NCBI RefSeq assembly: GCF_005239225.2
Contig: NC_133288.1
Coordinates: forward strand, 10,918,169-10,982,168
Direction: 5' to 3'
DNA from: Populus alba
Lineage: Eukaryota; Streptophyta; Magnoliopsida; Malpighiales; Salicaceae
Length of the DNA: 64,000 bases
In this document: one piece after another, positions 1 to 12,000 of the stretch
How positions within the stretch are numbered: position 1 is the first letter of the stretch
Layout of the letters: each line of letters begins with the position of its first letter
Notes under the pieces: model-generated
Databases searched by the model: none
What the model was told of the DNA's origin: nothing
What the model saw: only the letters and a program-made list of their open reading frames with translations
Program-made: the position numbers and the translations under genes

Positions 1-239
1 TTGAAGTAGCATACCTGAGAAAATACAAGAAATTTTATTACAAAAAGTGAGGACCATATCTAGCAACCAACAAACTTCATTGTTGATGGGAAAGTTTCCA
101 GCCAATAAATGATAAATCTTGTAGTCAATGGACTTGTTACTTGTATTAAGTAAAATAAGTGATGGATCCAAATAAAATGGACCCCCTCTAAATAAGCCCA
201 AAACATTCCCCCAGTATAGGCCCAAAAAACACTTATTGA

Positions 240-560
240 ACTAGAGCTTGGTACCTTGAGCAAAATGTACAATAGAGGGCTCAAGGAAAGTGTGCGTGAG
301 TTTGGTAGCTCAAGCCCAACACCCAAAGAGCTTAGGCTCAAAATACTATCTGAGTCCACCTTTTTTAGAAGGCATAGGCTCGGGCAAGAAACCAGAGCCC
401 ATGTATGGCGTACGCCCAAGCTAGGCGTGCACCCCCATGGGCTCAGGCTTTTATGTCCAAGCCAAACATGCTCAAGCTCGAGAGAGCACCCCAAGCCCAA
501 CATGCTTAGGTTTAGGCAATGCATTTGGATCCATTGCTCACCTCTAATGGGCTCAAGCCT
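240..560. repeat. GC-richer stretch with repeated AGCCCAAGC / GGCTCAAGC words
   Basis: This block is richer in G+C than its surroundings and repeats short words of the type AGCCCAA, GGGCTCA and AAGCTTAGGCTC at irregular spacing. It stays open in more than one frame on both strands, as expected of short repeats without stop codons and not of a gene. No domain or splice pattern is visible. It could be part of a degraded transposon. Confidence 0.35.
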
Positions 561-798
561 AACACTTACCAGGGATTGTTCAAGGATCTCACACGAGTCT
601 CTTAGTATTTTATATTAATCCAATACATATTGTTTTGAGTAGAATACAACTTAAATATCAAAAGAATAAAATTACACTATATCCCCTCCTTTCTAAAAAA
701 GGACAAGATTCATGAGCTATAAATATATCATGAATTCTTTAAGTCAAAGGTTCACAATCTCTTCATCCTCTTTCTAGGTACTAGTTACTAGTCACTTG

Positions 799-1120
799 AC
801 TTACCAGATACTATCTACTACTACTAGAGCTAGATCACCTGGCTTATCAGACATCACCCACTACTACAACAACTATCAGGCACCTAACTTACCAGACACT
901 ATCTTCTACTACCACAGCTACCAGGCACCACCTGCTACTACCACTACTACCAGTCACATTGGCTTATCAGGCACCACCTGCTACTATTATAACTATCGGT
1001 TACCTGGCATATCAGGTATCACCTATCACTATTATAACTACTGGTCACCTTACTTATCAAGCACCACTTGCTCCTACTATAGTTACCGATCACTTGACTT
1101 ACTAGACATCACCTGCTACC
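799..1120 (+). repeat. 45 bp minisatellite, about seven units
   Basis: A unit of about 45 bp starts at roughly 799, 843, 888, 963, 1008, 1053 and 1098. Each unit begins with CTTAYCAGRCAYCA and continues with runs of TAC/TAT codons. The unit between 888 and 963 is 30 bp longer because of an internal ACC/ACT expansion. Since 45 is a multiple of three, a plus-strand frame (796-1137) stays open and reads as 15-residue Tyr- and Pro-rich repeats. No promoter, splice sites or conserved flanking exons were found, so I call it a repeat and not a gene. Confidence 0.75.
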
Positions 1121-1139
1121 ATTTACCAACCCTCTAGGC

Positions 1140-2600
1140 TTTCAATATCAAGTCATTAGATATCTTGATTATAGAGAATGAATCAAATTGCTTGAACTAG
1201 GAGATCAACCAATTATCCAAAACAACAACCTTATTTCTAAACATCTTAGATTTTGAGACTCATTAATAAGTATAAGAGTTATTTTCATTTTGATATAAAG
1301 TATTTAAGTGTTAAAAATGTAAAAAGGTTGGAACCTAACAAAATCTCCATATAACATTTAATCTCTTCAAATGTTAATGGTTGGTTTTATCAGCAAGAAT
1401 GAGCAACAAATGACATCTCTAAAAGTGTCTGTTAAAAATAAAGCGTCGTTAAGCACTTATAAGGAGCAAATTAGAATAAAAGAAGTTTGACTTTCTTAAA
1501 AATAAGAGACAATGATGACATAACATTTGTAATTTTTTCTGCGAACTCAATCCCTTGGAAATATGTTGACTTTGGTCAAATGCCTCCTCTCTATAATGGT
1601 CTTAGGTCTTTTTTTCATTTGCAATCCACTTCAAGATCACTTGCCCAAATGAAATTCAGAGCGAAACAATTTATAGAATGATTCTTCTTAAAATAAAGAT
1701 ACTATTAACAAGATACATTTTGAAGATCACAATAGCAATGACGTTATATTTATGGTTATTTTGCTCGATGGGTAATAAATAAAACATATATATTATCAAA
1801 TTTACCTTAAGAACCCAATCCAGTATAACATATTCATATCTCAATATTGATTTAACACAGTTTAAATAATGAAATTACTATTACTATTTTAAATAATATA
1901 TAATACTCTTATAATAAATACTTATATCCATACTCAAAAACTCCATGAATTGAATATAAAGATTTAAGTTTCTTATGATAAAATATAAAAAATTGTAAAA
2001 ACTCATTATCATCCATAAGAAAGGTGTCGAAATTTAGTAGCAGGAATTCAAAGTTATCATTACTTAATAATCTAGAGTCAATAGTTGAGGCACACAACTA
2101 AAGAGTCGATAGTTGAGGATGTGTGCGAATTGAGATCCAAAAGGTGATTTAAATGATAACACTGTGAGTATATAAATCACACTACCAAGGTCAAAAATCC
2201 TGTTTGAACCCTCATTTTTTAAGAAGCGAGCGAGATATTGCAAAATCTCTATAAACTACATTTGTCAGCAAATTCTGAAATTCAAAATCCAAGTACTTTT
2301 GTCTGAGAACACTGCAGGTGGAAGTAAAATGCAAAGAAATTGAAGTTCATGAATTCAAGCATCAATATTCAAATGTCAAAGTGCTGTTTCCACGTGCGAT
2401 CATTTTAGCATCAAATATTACAAGTGCTATTCCCCCGAGTTGAAGGAAACATAAATCACAAATTAGAAAATTAAAAACGTAATCAGAATTTGTTTATTTT
2501 TTTTATATCATGATTTTAGAGAGTGACATTGTTAGTCATAGAAGAATGATCAGCTGAATCTCCTCAATTAGAACAGAGACATAGGATGCATGGTCCAGGC
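1140..2600. other. AT-rich intergenic DNA, nothing recognised
   Basis: Only short chance frames occur here. The 64-codon frame at 1487-1681 has no recognisable domain and no splice neighbours. The end nearest 2629 is the 3' flank of the minus-strand gene that follows. Confidence 0.5.
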
Positions 2601-2628
2601 CTTAGATTTTTTAGCGAACCATGTCGCC

Positions 2629-5600
2629 TCAATTAGAAGTGGAAGGTGGGGTGTTGTTGTTCATGAATTTTGTACAATCAAATGGCCCAATCCCTTGAGC
2701 GTTCTTCCGGCGTACCTGTAAACCATGCAAGTTATAATTATCAAACCAAATACCGGTAAATAATCAGCTTCTCTTCCATAAATTCTCAGGGTAGACTTCC
2801 CCTGCATCAGTCTCCACCCTTCTCAAAACAGTCATGCATTCAACCAGAAGCTAATGACCAGATTCATAAAAATTAAGTATGATTTCATCGTATCATGTGC
2901 TACTGTAGATCAATAGTGAATTAAACTCTTAACTAGAATATTATAGCAAGCAGATGAGCTCTGCTATATCTTAACTGAAATTTATAGATTTTATCACCAA
3001 GAAAATGATTTTTTAGTTCAGCTCCCAAACGAATCCTACTCGTCCACCATACCATTTACAAGAATTAATTATATAAGAAACGTCCACTCCTCCCTTGACC
3101 CACCGAAAAAGTCCCATTGCATCAAGAACTTACTGACATTATTTGAAAAGAGGGTAGAGCAAACAGGATCATACCGGGGACCACGGACCAGGTTCATGTT
3201 GAACCTTGTCAGGGGGTGAATTTCGTACAGCACCACCTTTCATGGTTAGAATTTCCTGCAGAAGTTTTTTAATTAGAGGCCACTACTTATGTTTCATAAA
3301 AATCATTTACTTGTAGTCTCAGTCAATTACCTCTCCAGCAGCTTCAAATGCCGCCAACCACTCATCGGAAAAAGGAACCACATTTGGTGGTGGTTTTATA
3401 ACACAAGCATCTTGTTTCTTGTTTTTAACAGGTTTCTGGCTGTCAATACAAATTTTCAGATGGATTCTGAAGAATTGGAGTATGTCTATAAAAATAACAA
3501 ATCATAGTGATTCAGATTAAAACACTTACAGTGACAATGTTGCAGCCTTATCTTCCGTGGGGTACATTACATCCAACTCATGCTGCGCTTCAATGCTGGG
3601 ACTGCTACTGGTCTGAGGAACTTTAATCAGAGCTTCCTCTGGCAAAATATTCCTATCTGATAAATCAACTTCAGCATCCTGCTGGACTCTCTGACTTGAT
3701 TTCTCTTTTGTTTTCATTAATAACTTAGACTTCTCATTCAAATAGCAAAACGAACTAGAGTCGCAATTATCCACTGATGATGCAATTTGATGCCTGCTCT
3801 TGTCTGAAGATGAATTAAATTCCAAGGAAGCAGTTTGATCAATCAGCTCATCATCACTCCTTTTCTCACTATCCATACTGCATTTGTAGTTTTCAATTGA
3901 TGGCAGAATCTCCATGAAACATGGCTCTGTATTAACCATAAATGTGTGCTCAGCTTTTTTATCCATATCTGAACCAGCATTTTTAATAGGAGGTACTTGA
4001 GTGTCAACATCAAAACATCTTGATTCACACGAGCCATCACCCTGTTCTAAACCAACACCCAGAACATTTTGAACAACATCTCCCTTTTGCAGTTCTACAG
4101 AAGTATTATTCATGAGCAACAGGCTATCATCCGAACAAACTTCATGATTTTCCAGGGGAGCTTGCTCAATCATCACATAAGGATTTTGAACTGCTAGATG
4201 TTCTTCAAGTTCTCGAATGTCATCAACCATTACTGTAGAAGTTTTATTTGATACTGAAGGACTAGTGTTGCAATTGTGGCTATCAGATAACGGACTTTCT
4301 TCTGAGGACTGCACGTATGCATTTTGCATTACTGTTTCCTTTGTAATTCTATTTACTTGAGCAAGTTCATTTGTTTGTTCCATTATTTCACATTGGTGAA
4401 TACCATTTAGACTTTCCACTTCACTTGCAATTGTTCCTCTGACATTTGCAATGTTACTATTACTGCATTCCCTTTGTTCTTCAAGAGATCGGCTCTTAGA
4501 ATACAACACATCATCAAATGCTCTTTGACTCTGATTGTCCTGATCAGATTCACAGAAAGAAGTTATCACCTTAGTTTTCTCCATGTCTTCGTTCACATCA
4601 TGCATACAAGTGGAGCAATTATTCTCTGGAATCGAAGAACCCCTGCCATTGGCATCATTTCCTCGCTGTAAATAAGAGGAAACAATGAATTTTTTAACCG
4701 AAGAATCACATTTACTTACTAAACTTTTGTCCCCGCTCATATCTTTTATCTCAGAAGCAACCTTAACTAGCCCTTTGACTACAGAAGATACCAAAGGGTT
4801 TTCCACATGCAAGCACTCTGACTTTCCAGCTGCATTAGAACTAGAATCTTGCTTGGCAGGTGATTTTGAACTAAGAACACCGGAACTTTCCAATATACCT
4901 CCAGAAGCATTAACATTTGATACCATATCTTCAGCACTTTGAAGGAGATTCTTCTCCTTGGATTCTTCAGAGAAGAATCTTTTTCCATGCAATAAGTAAC
5001 CACCATGTTGCAATCCACAATCATCTGCCATTGCTTGTTCCATTACAAGGCATGGAAATGGAAGCTCTGTCTGTTTTGCAGTTTTTTCACTTGGATCACT
5101 AATAATCATCGACGGCAGATTATACTCCGCCAAAGTGTTTGGCATACTTTTCTCGTCCCTTTTGACTGTTAGATTACCATCTACAGACTGCAGCTGCACA
5201 TTTTCCACATAAAATTCCGTATACAAGTTTCCACTTTCACTAGATTCATTGTTTGTGTACAGTATATCATTACAGCAAGATGGCCTATAAGGAATTTCCA
5301 GTTCAGCTGTACTACAGTCTTGGGATTTAAGAACTGCATTTGCACGATTTGAACCACGACAGTTGTTAAGCTCTTCAGCTGATCTCTCCTCAAATGAAGT
5401 ACCATTGTTCAAGCATAGGCTCAAACTCTCTGCATTAGAAACAAGATAAACATGACAGGTGTCAAGCTTCATTGGCTCAGACTGTTTCACAGTCTGGTCA
5501 TTGACTCCCTGCATCCTGGCTAACTGAACGTGCACTTTTTGGGTACCCTCATCACTATTAGTACTCATACCTAGAGATGGAAAATCTGAATAGTCACTGT

Positions 5601-8141
5601 TATCCTTGATGATTGGAATGTATTGTCTGTCTTCAATGTGATGATTGGCAGTCACACAATTTTTCTCTGAAAGACTATCAACTTCTGCTACGAGGCTAAC
5701 ATTGAATCTAGAATGGGGGTAGTCTAATCCAGCTGCAGTCATATCTCTACCTTTGAGGCAAAGCTCAGTGACTTTCTTGCTATGCTGACCTTTCTTCAGA
5801 TGTTCACAAGGGCCACCTTGCAAGAGCAACTGATTGTCATGAATGTCGTGCAACTGCTGCTGATTATCTAGCCCATCACAAGTCCTAGAGTTAAGCGGTG
5901 CCTGAAACATCTTCTCTTTATTTTTTAATTCTGAATTGCCTTTGATCTTTCCCTGTGAAGTAGGATTGACAGAAGCAGCAGCATTGCTCCTCATATTCAA
6001 GGATGCAGATGTTTCATTGGATGGTTGCCAGGGACACTGATTATTTGAGAGGGTAGCTTTGTGCAAACTAGGAATGTTAGACTCGCGAAGTTTGCCAGTT
6101 TGAGTTCTTTCTAGGAGGCTAAGCGAACCAGCAGGTTTCGACTGCACCATAAATGAACAGAAGGGAAAAAAACAAGCATCTAATCAAACATTATTTCTGT
6201 TAAAATGCAACTTATTATATTTATGTGGTCATGTTTAAGTGAGCATACCTGACTAAAAAATCCCAGTGATGGCGATGGCATCCGCAAGCCTGATGCTTTT
6301 GCTGTTTGAGACTCTGTACATTGCATGTTTTCACTGTTGCGGGAAGCATTTTGCGAGAAAGAAACTGCAATTTTGCAGGCACTATTATCAGAGCCATTTA
6401 GTGGATGCGCAGCAACTGGATGTACAAGATCTGGGATCACTTCTGAGCAATTATTTGCTAGGTTAACCTGGGGGTGCTGTGTATTTGTTGATGAATGTTT
6501 TTTTGGCACCAGGCTGACCTGTACATATTAAAAGATCCCAATGAAGCAAGCATATTAGAAAATAAGGACATACTGATATGATACAGAATCTGCTAGTCTT
6601 CTGTAATCAGGTAAAAAAAAAAAAACTAATATCTTGATATACAACCAGCAATACCAGGAACATGATATTCCAGGGCACGTCTAGTATTACAAAACTTCAA
6701 AAAGTTCAGGCTCTCACTACCTTACTTCTAGCATGATGAGCAGTGGATTTTGGCAACAGTTTGTCAGAAGGACCAAGCTCCATGTCTTTTCGAACACTTC
6801 TGGTATTAGTTGAAGTGCCCTTTGATCTAATATTCTTCTGACCATTACCTACTGTAAATCAACAGAAAATAGAAATATCAATTTGCTTTTCTATGTGAAA
6901 TTGACTATTCAAATTCAGATATAACAGAAAAGAAACTATACATTGAACAAGAAAACCCTCTGTAAGCAAAATTTATCACCCATGAACTAATTATGAAATC
7001 TTAGTATTCTTTTGAAAGTCATGCAGATGAAAAAATAGGTTTGAAACTTGCAGTAAAGACATAAAAATCTAAACCGCTTTACAGATGAAATACACAAAGA
7101 CCACCTGGATGAGGAATCTGATTACGTTTCAAGTGGCTGGATCTAGGAGCAGCATAAACATTCGAGGGATCTGGCTTTGGAGCTAATAGTTTTGAAACTT
7201 TTGAGTCTTTTGTTGTCACTTTAGTTTTGTTTGTAGTGGGAGGCCTTCTAAGAGTTCAAAGAAGTTAAGAATAACATTTCCATAGGAACAAATAGATTAA
7301 GAACAGAATTGATAAGCCTATGGGGACAATCCATTGTTTCATTATTATTACAAAACAGAACCTAAAGGATATGAAGATGATGCCACTGGTCGCGGGCAAC
7401 CACTGCGTTTGGATGCACTTTGACTAATATTAGAGGCTGAAAGAATTTTTCGCTTGACCTGAAAAGCATGTATAACAAAAAGAATAGTAAAATTTCCTTC
7501 AATTTTTAAACAATGCGATGAATGAAACAAGAGAAATAGAACAGCTTAAGCAATAAAAAAGTATAAAGAAATGGGGTGCAGATGAACTTGGAAAAACTAA
7601 CCACAGAAGCTGGGCCAGCTTCATCTCTTGCTAATGAAACAGGCTTTGGAGAGAAGACACAAGTAGCCATGCCTCCATCGGCAAGAGTGTTTGGAGGCAA
7701 TTCCTTGAACAAATTATCTTCAAGAGCATGCATATCTGGTAACTCATTGATGCAGTCCAAACCACCGGATAGTAACCCTCTCCCTCCACGGGACGCAGGC
7801 CTGTCAACTCTTTTACTGAGTGTTGATAATTCTAATGGATCTAAAACACCTGGCCAAAAAGAAAGGAACCCCAAGGTTCAATGGTAAAGTTGAGGTGCAA
7901 AACATTAGTAACCAAAGAGGACAATTGATTCGAAGGTTCATTGTTCACCTTCTTCAGTGAAAAAAGCTTTGTCCCAAGCTAAGCTTTTCCGCAGATTGTA
8001 TTTCTTTCGCTTCATCTGTTGTGGCTCAAGATTAAGTTTGGGCACATGTAGTTTGTCCATGGTAGCACTTTCCTCGTCAATCATAACATCCATACATGAT
8101 GAGGAGCTTGATTTACAAGTATCTTGTCCATTGCACTTCAT
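2629..8141 (-). CDS. Uncharacterised plant protein, 1326 residues, ten coding exons
   Basis: Coding exons in transcript order are 8141-7949, 7849-7602, 7458-7352, 7247-7105, 6851-6721, 6518-6249, 6141-3530, 3439-3331, 3255-3175 and 2715-2629. All introns are GT-AG, phases join without a break, and the total is 3981 nt. The N-terminus holds a basic stretch and the motif KSLAWDKAFFTEEG (residues 52-65), running across the first intron into VLDPLEL. The C-terminus (about 1250-1326) has VPFSDEWLAAFEAAGEEIL, then a Pro/Lys-rich tail with GPWSP and GIGPFDCTKF. Between them one 2612 nt exon (residues 365-1235) encodes Ser/Asn/Glu-rich, low-complexity sequence with no domain I know. No membrane segment or signal peptide is visible. 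The start is the first ATG after the 5' UTR intron. I recognise the terminal motifs as typical of plant proteins of unknown function but cannot name the family. The exon structure is well supported; the function is unknown. Confidence 0.88.
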
Positions 8142-9080
8142 CCTCTATTTCTTTCTGCACCATAAAAAAGTCAACAAGCAGAAGCTGGTGAGAACAACAC
8201 GTGTGATACATGAAGGCGAGGAGTACATGTTTCTCTTACAATCCCAAAAATTAAAATTTTAATGTGTATTCTAGCAGTAATCAACTATTCATAAGATCTC
8301 TTCAAAAAAATCCAAGTTGAAGTGATAATTAGTTTTTTCAAGTAATGCCTCATAAACAAGGTTACAGCAACTTCTCCAGAACCCCACTTTGGAAAACAAT
8401 TTTTTCTTTCCTTATTGGCCACACAAACATCTGAGATTCAACAGGAGAGAGCACAAATGCAATCCACATGTAGCTTTTCTATCAACTGCCAACATTAGTT
8501 CGCAGCATAGAACATAGTTCCATATTCTTCCTATGAAAATTATCATGAAAAACTGCCTGCTGCTGCAAATCTATTTCAAGTGAGCCCACATTTCCCATGA
8601 AAAATCACAGTTGCAACAGAATAGTAGGGGCTAAGGCGAACATTAACCTGTTATGTTCCACGAAATGACGAAGATAAGGTGTCAGTTTCAGAAGTTTTCG
8701 TATATAACTTTCCAGATTTAGAACCTAACAAAGTCTATTCTAAGTGCAAAACCTTTGGCTGCAAATAAGATTAATCGATACAGGTTTCTTCGGAAGTAAA
8801 CCTAAATAATAAAATTAATCTTCATCCAAAATGTCTTCGCCTCAGCAGTCATTTGCCTAAAAATTAAAAAACAAAATCATACTACTGATAGGATTGAACA
8901 AAAAGGAGAAATATTAACCATTGGATTTGAAGTTGAAAAAGGAAAAGAATTAGAAACCCTAATTTGAAGAAGGATGCAGCAGATACCGAGATTAGATCTG
9001 GGGACATAAAATAGGCAGGGCGTCGAAGAAGCAGCAAAGCGAACAATCTTTTCTCCTCCGCGAATCACATTTCAGTTTTT
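8142..9080 (-). promoter_or_regulatory. 5' UTR with an 832 bp leader intron for the 1326-residue gene
   Basis: Upstream of the start codon the minus strand has a good acceptor (pyrimidine tract, then GTGCAG ending at 8155) and a donor GTATCT at 8986-8985 following CTCG. This implies a leader intron of 8986-8155 and a first non-coding exon upstream of 8987. The proposed first exon is purine- and GA-rich and lies between AT-rich flanks near 9000-9080. The transcription start is not fixed by the sequence alone. Confidence 0.55.
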
Positions 9081-9099
9081 TTCTCTTCAATTACATTAC

Positions 9100-11200
9100 A
9101 AAGACAAATGTAAAAGCAAAATTTTACTCTTTTCAGCTTATTATACTTCAGTTTGTCGGTGCTGTCAGCAATAGTAGCGGTTAGGGATTTCAGATTTGGA
9201 AATTGGGAAATGGGAAGCGGGAATTGAAAATCATACTTCTAAATTACAAAACTATCCATTCGTTTAAAAATTTTTTTTTTTTTCATTTATATATATAACA
9301 AAAAAACATAAATTCTAACCGTTGGTTTTGGATTAAGAACGGCCCGGCCTGTCCATGATTCAGGAGCCCAAATTCAAGACCCACGCAACTCATCAAAAGG
9401 ATTGGATTTGAATAAGGGAATCTCTAGTAATTATCTCGTCGGGATAAAAAAAAAAATAACGGAAATAGATGGAACATTATGGGACAAGACAAAGATACGG
9501 AGTTGTGTTTGGCAAGGTTATACAAGATGATGAATATTTTTGTATTCTGTTTGAATGATGAGAAACAAAATAGAACAAAAATGTAGAAAAAAAGTTTGTT
9601 TTATCCTTGATTTACAATGTTTGAAACAATAAATAAATACCAGTATTTTTATTTCAGTCTATAGTGAGGATTATTGTTTTTTAACTAACTTCAAATAAAT
9701 AATTTTTTCATCCATCAAAATCATGCTAAAAAAATTATAATCATTGTAAAAAAGAGAATAAATTAATAAAAAAATATATATAATTAAATTTATAATTTAC
9801 TCCAAATCATTAAATCATTTTTTTTAATATATTTAATAATAAAATAAATAATTAAAACAATAAATTTATCATGCAAGATAAATAATTTCATCACAAATAC
9901 CATTTTTTTTATTATCATTCAATCCCCATCTCTTCATCATTAAATACAATTTCTTTGACAACATGATTAGTTTTCATTTCTCTATTATATTAATTTTCAA
10001 TAATGATATTAATTTGATTTTTAATTGTTATAAATTATTAAAATTGTATAAAATACTTAATTTATTTTTTAGCAATTCATTTTCCCATGGTTTTGATGAA
10101 ATAAGAAAAAACTAAACTCTTAGTACAATTCCATTCTTAAAAAAAAATATTCATAAAAAATAATGTTGCTTGTGTGTGATAAAACATATTTTGAGTTAAA
10201 AAAAATTATATCCAAGCTTATAACTAAGCCCAATCACTTACTAGGTTTGATTACACTTGGGCTAAAAAAAATTAACAACTTGTCATATATCATGTTCTTT
10301 TCCAAAACTCTATTTGGTTTTTTGATTTTTATTATTGAATTTTGATTAACTAACCAATCATTGGAAAAATATTAATTTACAGTTTTTATTTTCATATAAA
10401 AAAAATAAGATGAAAACACTCTACTTAAGATTATAAACACAAAATTAACATTAAAAATCATTTTTTAACAACTAATCTACATAGAATTCAATTTTAAGCA
10501 TTTTAGATCTAGAACTCCAATTCTATGTATCTCTTGAATGGGTTAATAAAATTGCCAAATTAGCTGCATGTGAGCTTCTTATTATAAGAGCTTGCATTTG
10601 GTGGGCCTTGTTCAGTAATTTGATTAGTTTTCATCTAGTCATCATTTTCTCTTTATTCTCTATCTCTCTTTCTCTTTCTCTTTCTGTTTTATGTTTCTCA
10701 TATTTTTTATGATATTTGCTTATATATTTTTTTGTTTTCATTATCTAATAGTGAAAATTAAGTTAATTGAAATCAATGATTCATATATTAATGTAATGAA
10801 TAGAGATTGAAATTATAGAAAGTTTAAAGAGACATTTATGGAAAAAAAATAATTATATTTATATTTTTGTCCTTTATGTTCCTTCTCTTTAGAAGGACAA
10901 TAAAACAACTAAAAATTATCCCGAGACAAAGATAGAAACTCATTTCTATCTCTAATCTTTGTCTCTTATCTAAGTCGAGAGTGGTTATGGATTTAAGACT
11001 TGATAACCATCCTAATCTCCACTTTAACAACAGCATTGAACTTGCAGGATGGTGAGTTAAGGATGGGTGTTTGAAACCCTTATGGATTATATAGGATCAT
11101 GTTAATCTAACCCAAACTTGACTCATTAATAATCAAGGAAGATGCTTCCATATATCCAATATAATTATAAATATGTATTTACACTAATTCAAAATACCCC
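9100..11200. other. AT-rich intergenic DNA without a recognisable gene
   Basis: The stretch holds poly-A/T runs and a CT-rich simple repeat near 10655-10690. No frame shows a domain or a splice pattern. The GTGTTTGGCAAGG word near 9507 resembles MITE ends, but no partner end was found. Confidence 0.5.
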
Positions 11201-11219
11201 GGTGGTTCAAACATATAAG

Positions 11220-12000
11220 GATAGGAACTAAGGAATAGGTCCTTTAATTTTTTATTGAGTTCTCAAAATAAATGAAAGCTCATTCATCAAATATAGAAAT
11301 AAACAAATATACAAGACCTAAATATTGGTGTTGTGTCAATTTGTCAATTATACATTGGTGTATGTGTTGTGGCTTTTTTGAGAACTCGATGTATGGTCCA
11401 CATCTAAGATAGAAGCCAATAACATATCTTATATTCTTAGGCCGAGAGTTCTCAAAATAAAGTCCACAAAGAACACATACACCAATATACAAAAATGAAG
11501 CACATGATGAATGATAAAAAATGCATATTCACCAATTTCATATACTTGATAATCAACTCCAATGATTCGTAGAGTTGGATTTCATCTAAATCATAAGTTG
11601 GGTTCTTGAATAAAATGAAACACACAATAAACAACGCACAAATTATTCACCAATTCAAAGATTGATAGTCAATATTTTAAGGATATGAGTTGTGTTTAAT
11701 AAGTCATTTAATCCTATTTTGAGTTCTCGGAATAAAAAGATAACTTTATACATAACATAGTCAAGGAAAATCATTAAAAACAACACAAAGAAATATGTAA
11801 CCATGTATCAACTAGTTATCTATTCATCATAGTCAATGTCCATATATAATGGATAGAGCTGAATAACATATCATTTGATCCTAAATTCTCTGAGTTCTGG
11901 AATTAAAATATTGTCAATACACAAACACAGATGATATATGCATCAAAAATTTCTATATCGATACTAAATCATTACACCTTAGATCATTCCAACTCAAAAT
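11220..12000. repeat. Degenerate tandem repeats with a GAGTTCTCAAAATAAA-like word
   Basis: Related words (GAGTTCTCAAAATAAA, GAGTTCTCGGAATAAA, GAGTTCTGGAATTAAA) recur near 11259, 11449, 11719 and 11888, each followed by AC/AAC-rich text such as ACACAATAAACAAC and TTCACCAATTC. The spacing is irregular, about 130-270 bp. This looks like an old tandem array or part of a decayed element. No coding function is visible. Confidence 0.4.

Noticed and set aside
60..618. Overlapping open frames on both strands (154 and 120 codons)
   Set aside because: The frames come from GC-richer repeated words with few stops; no domain, start context or splice signals support a gene.
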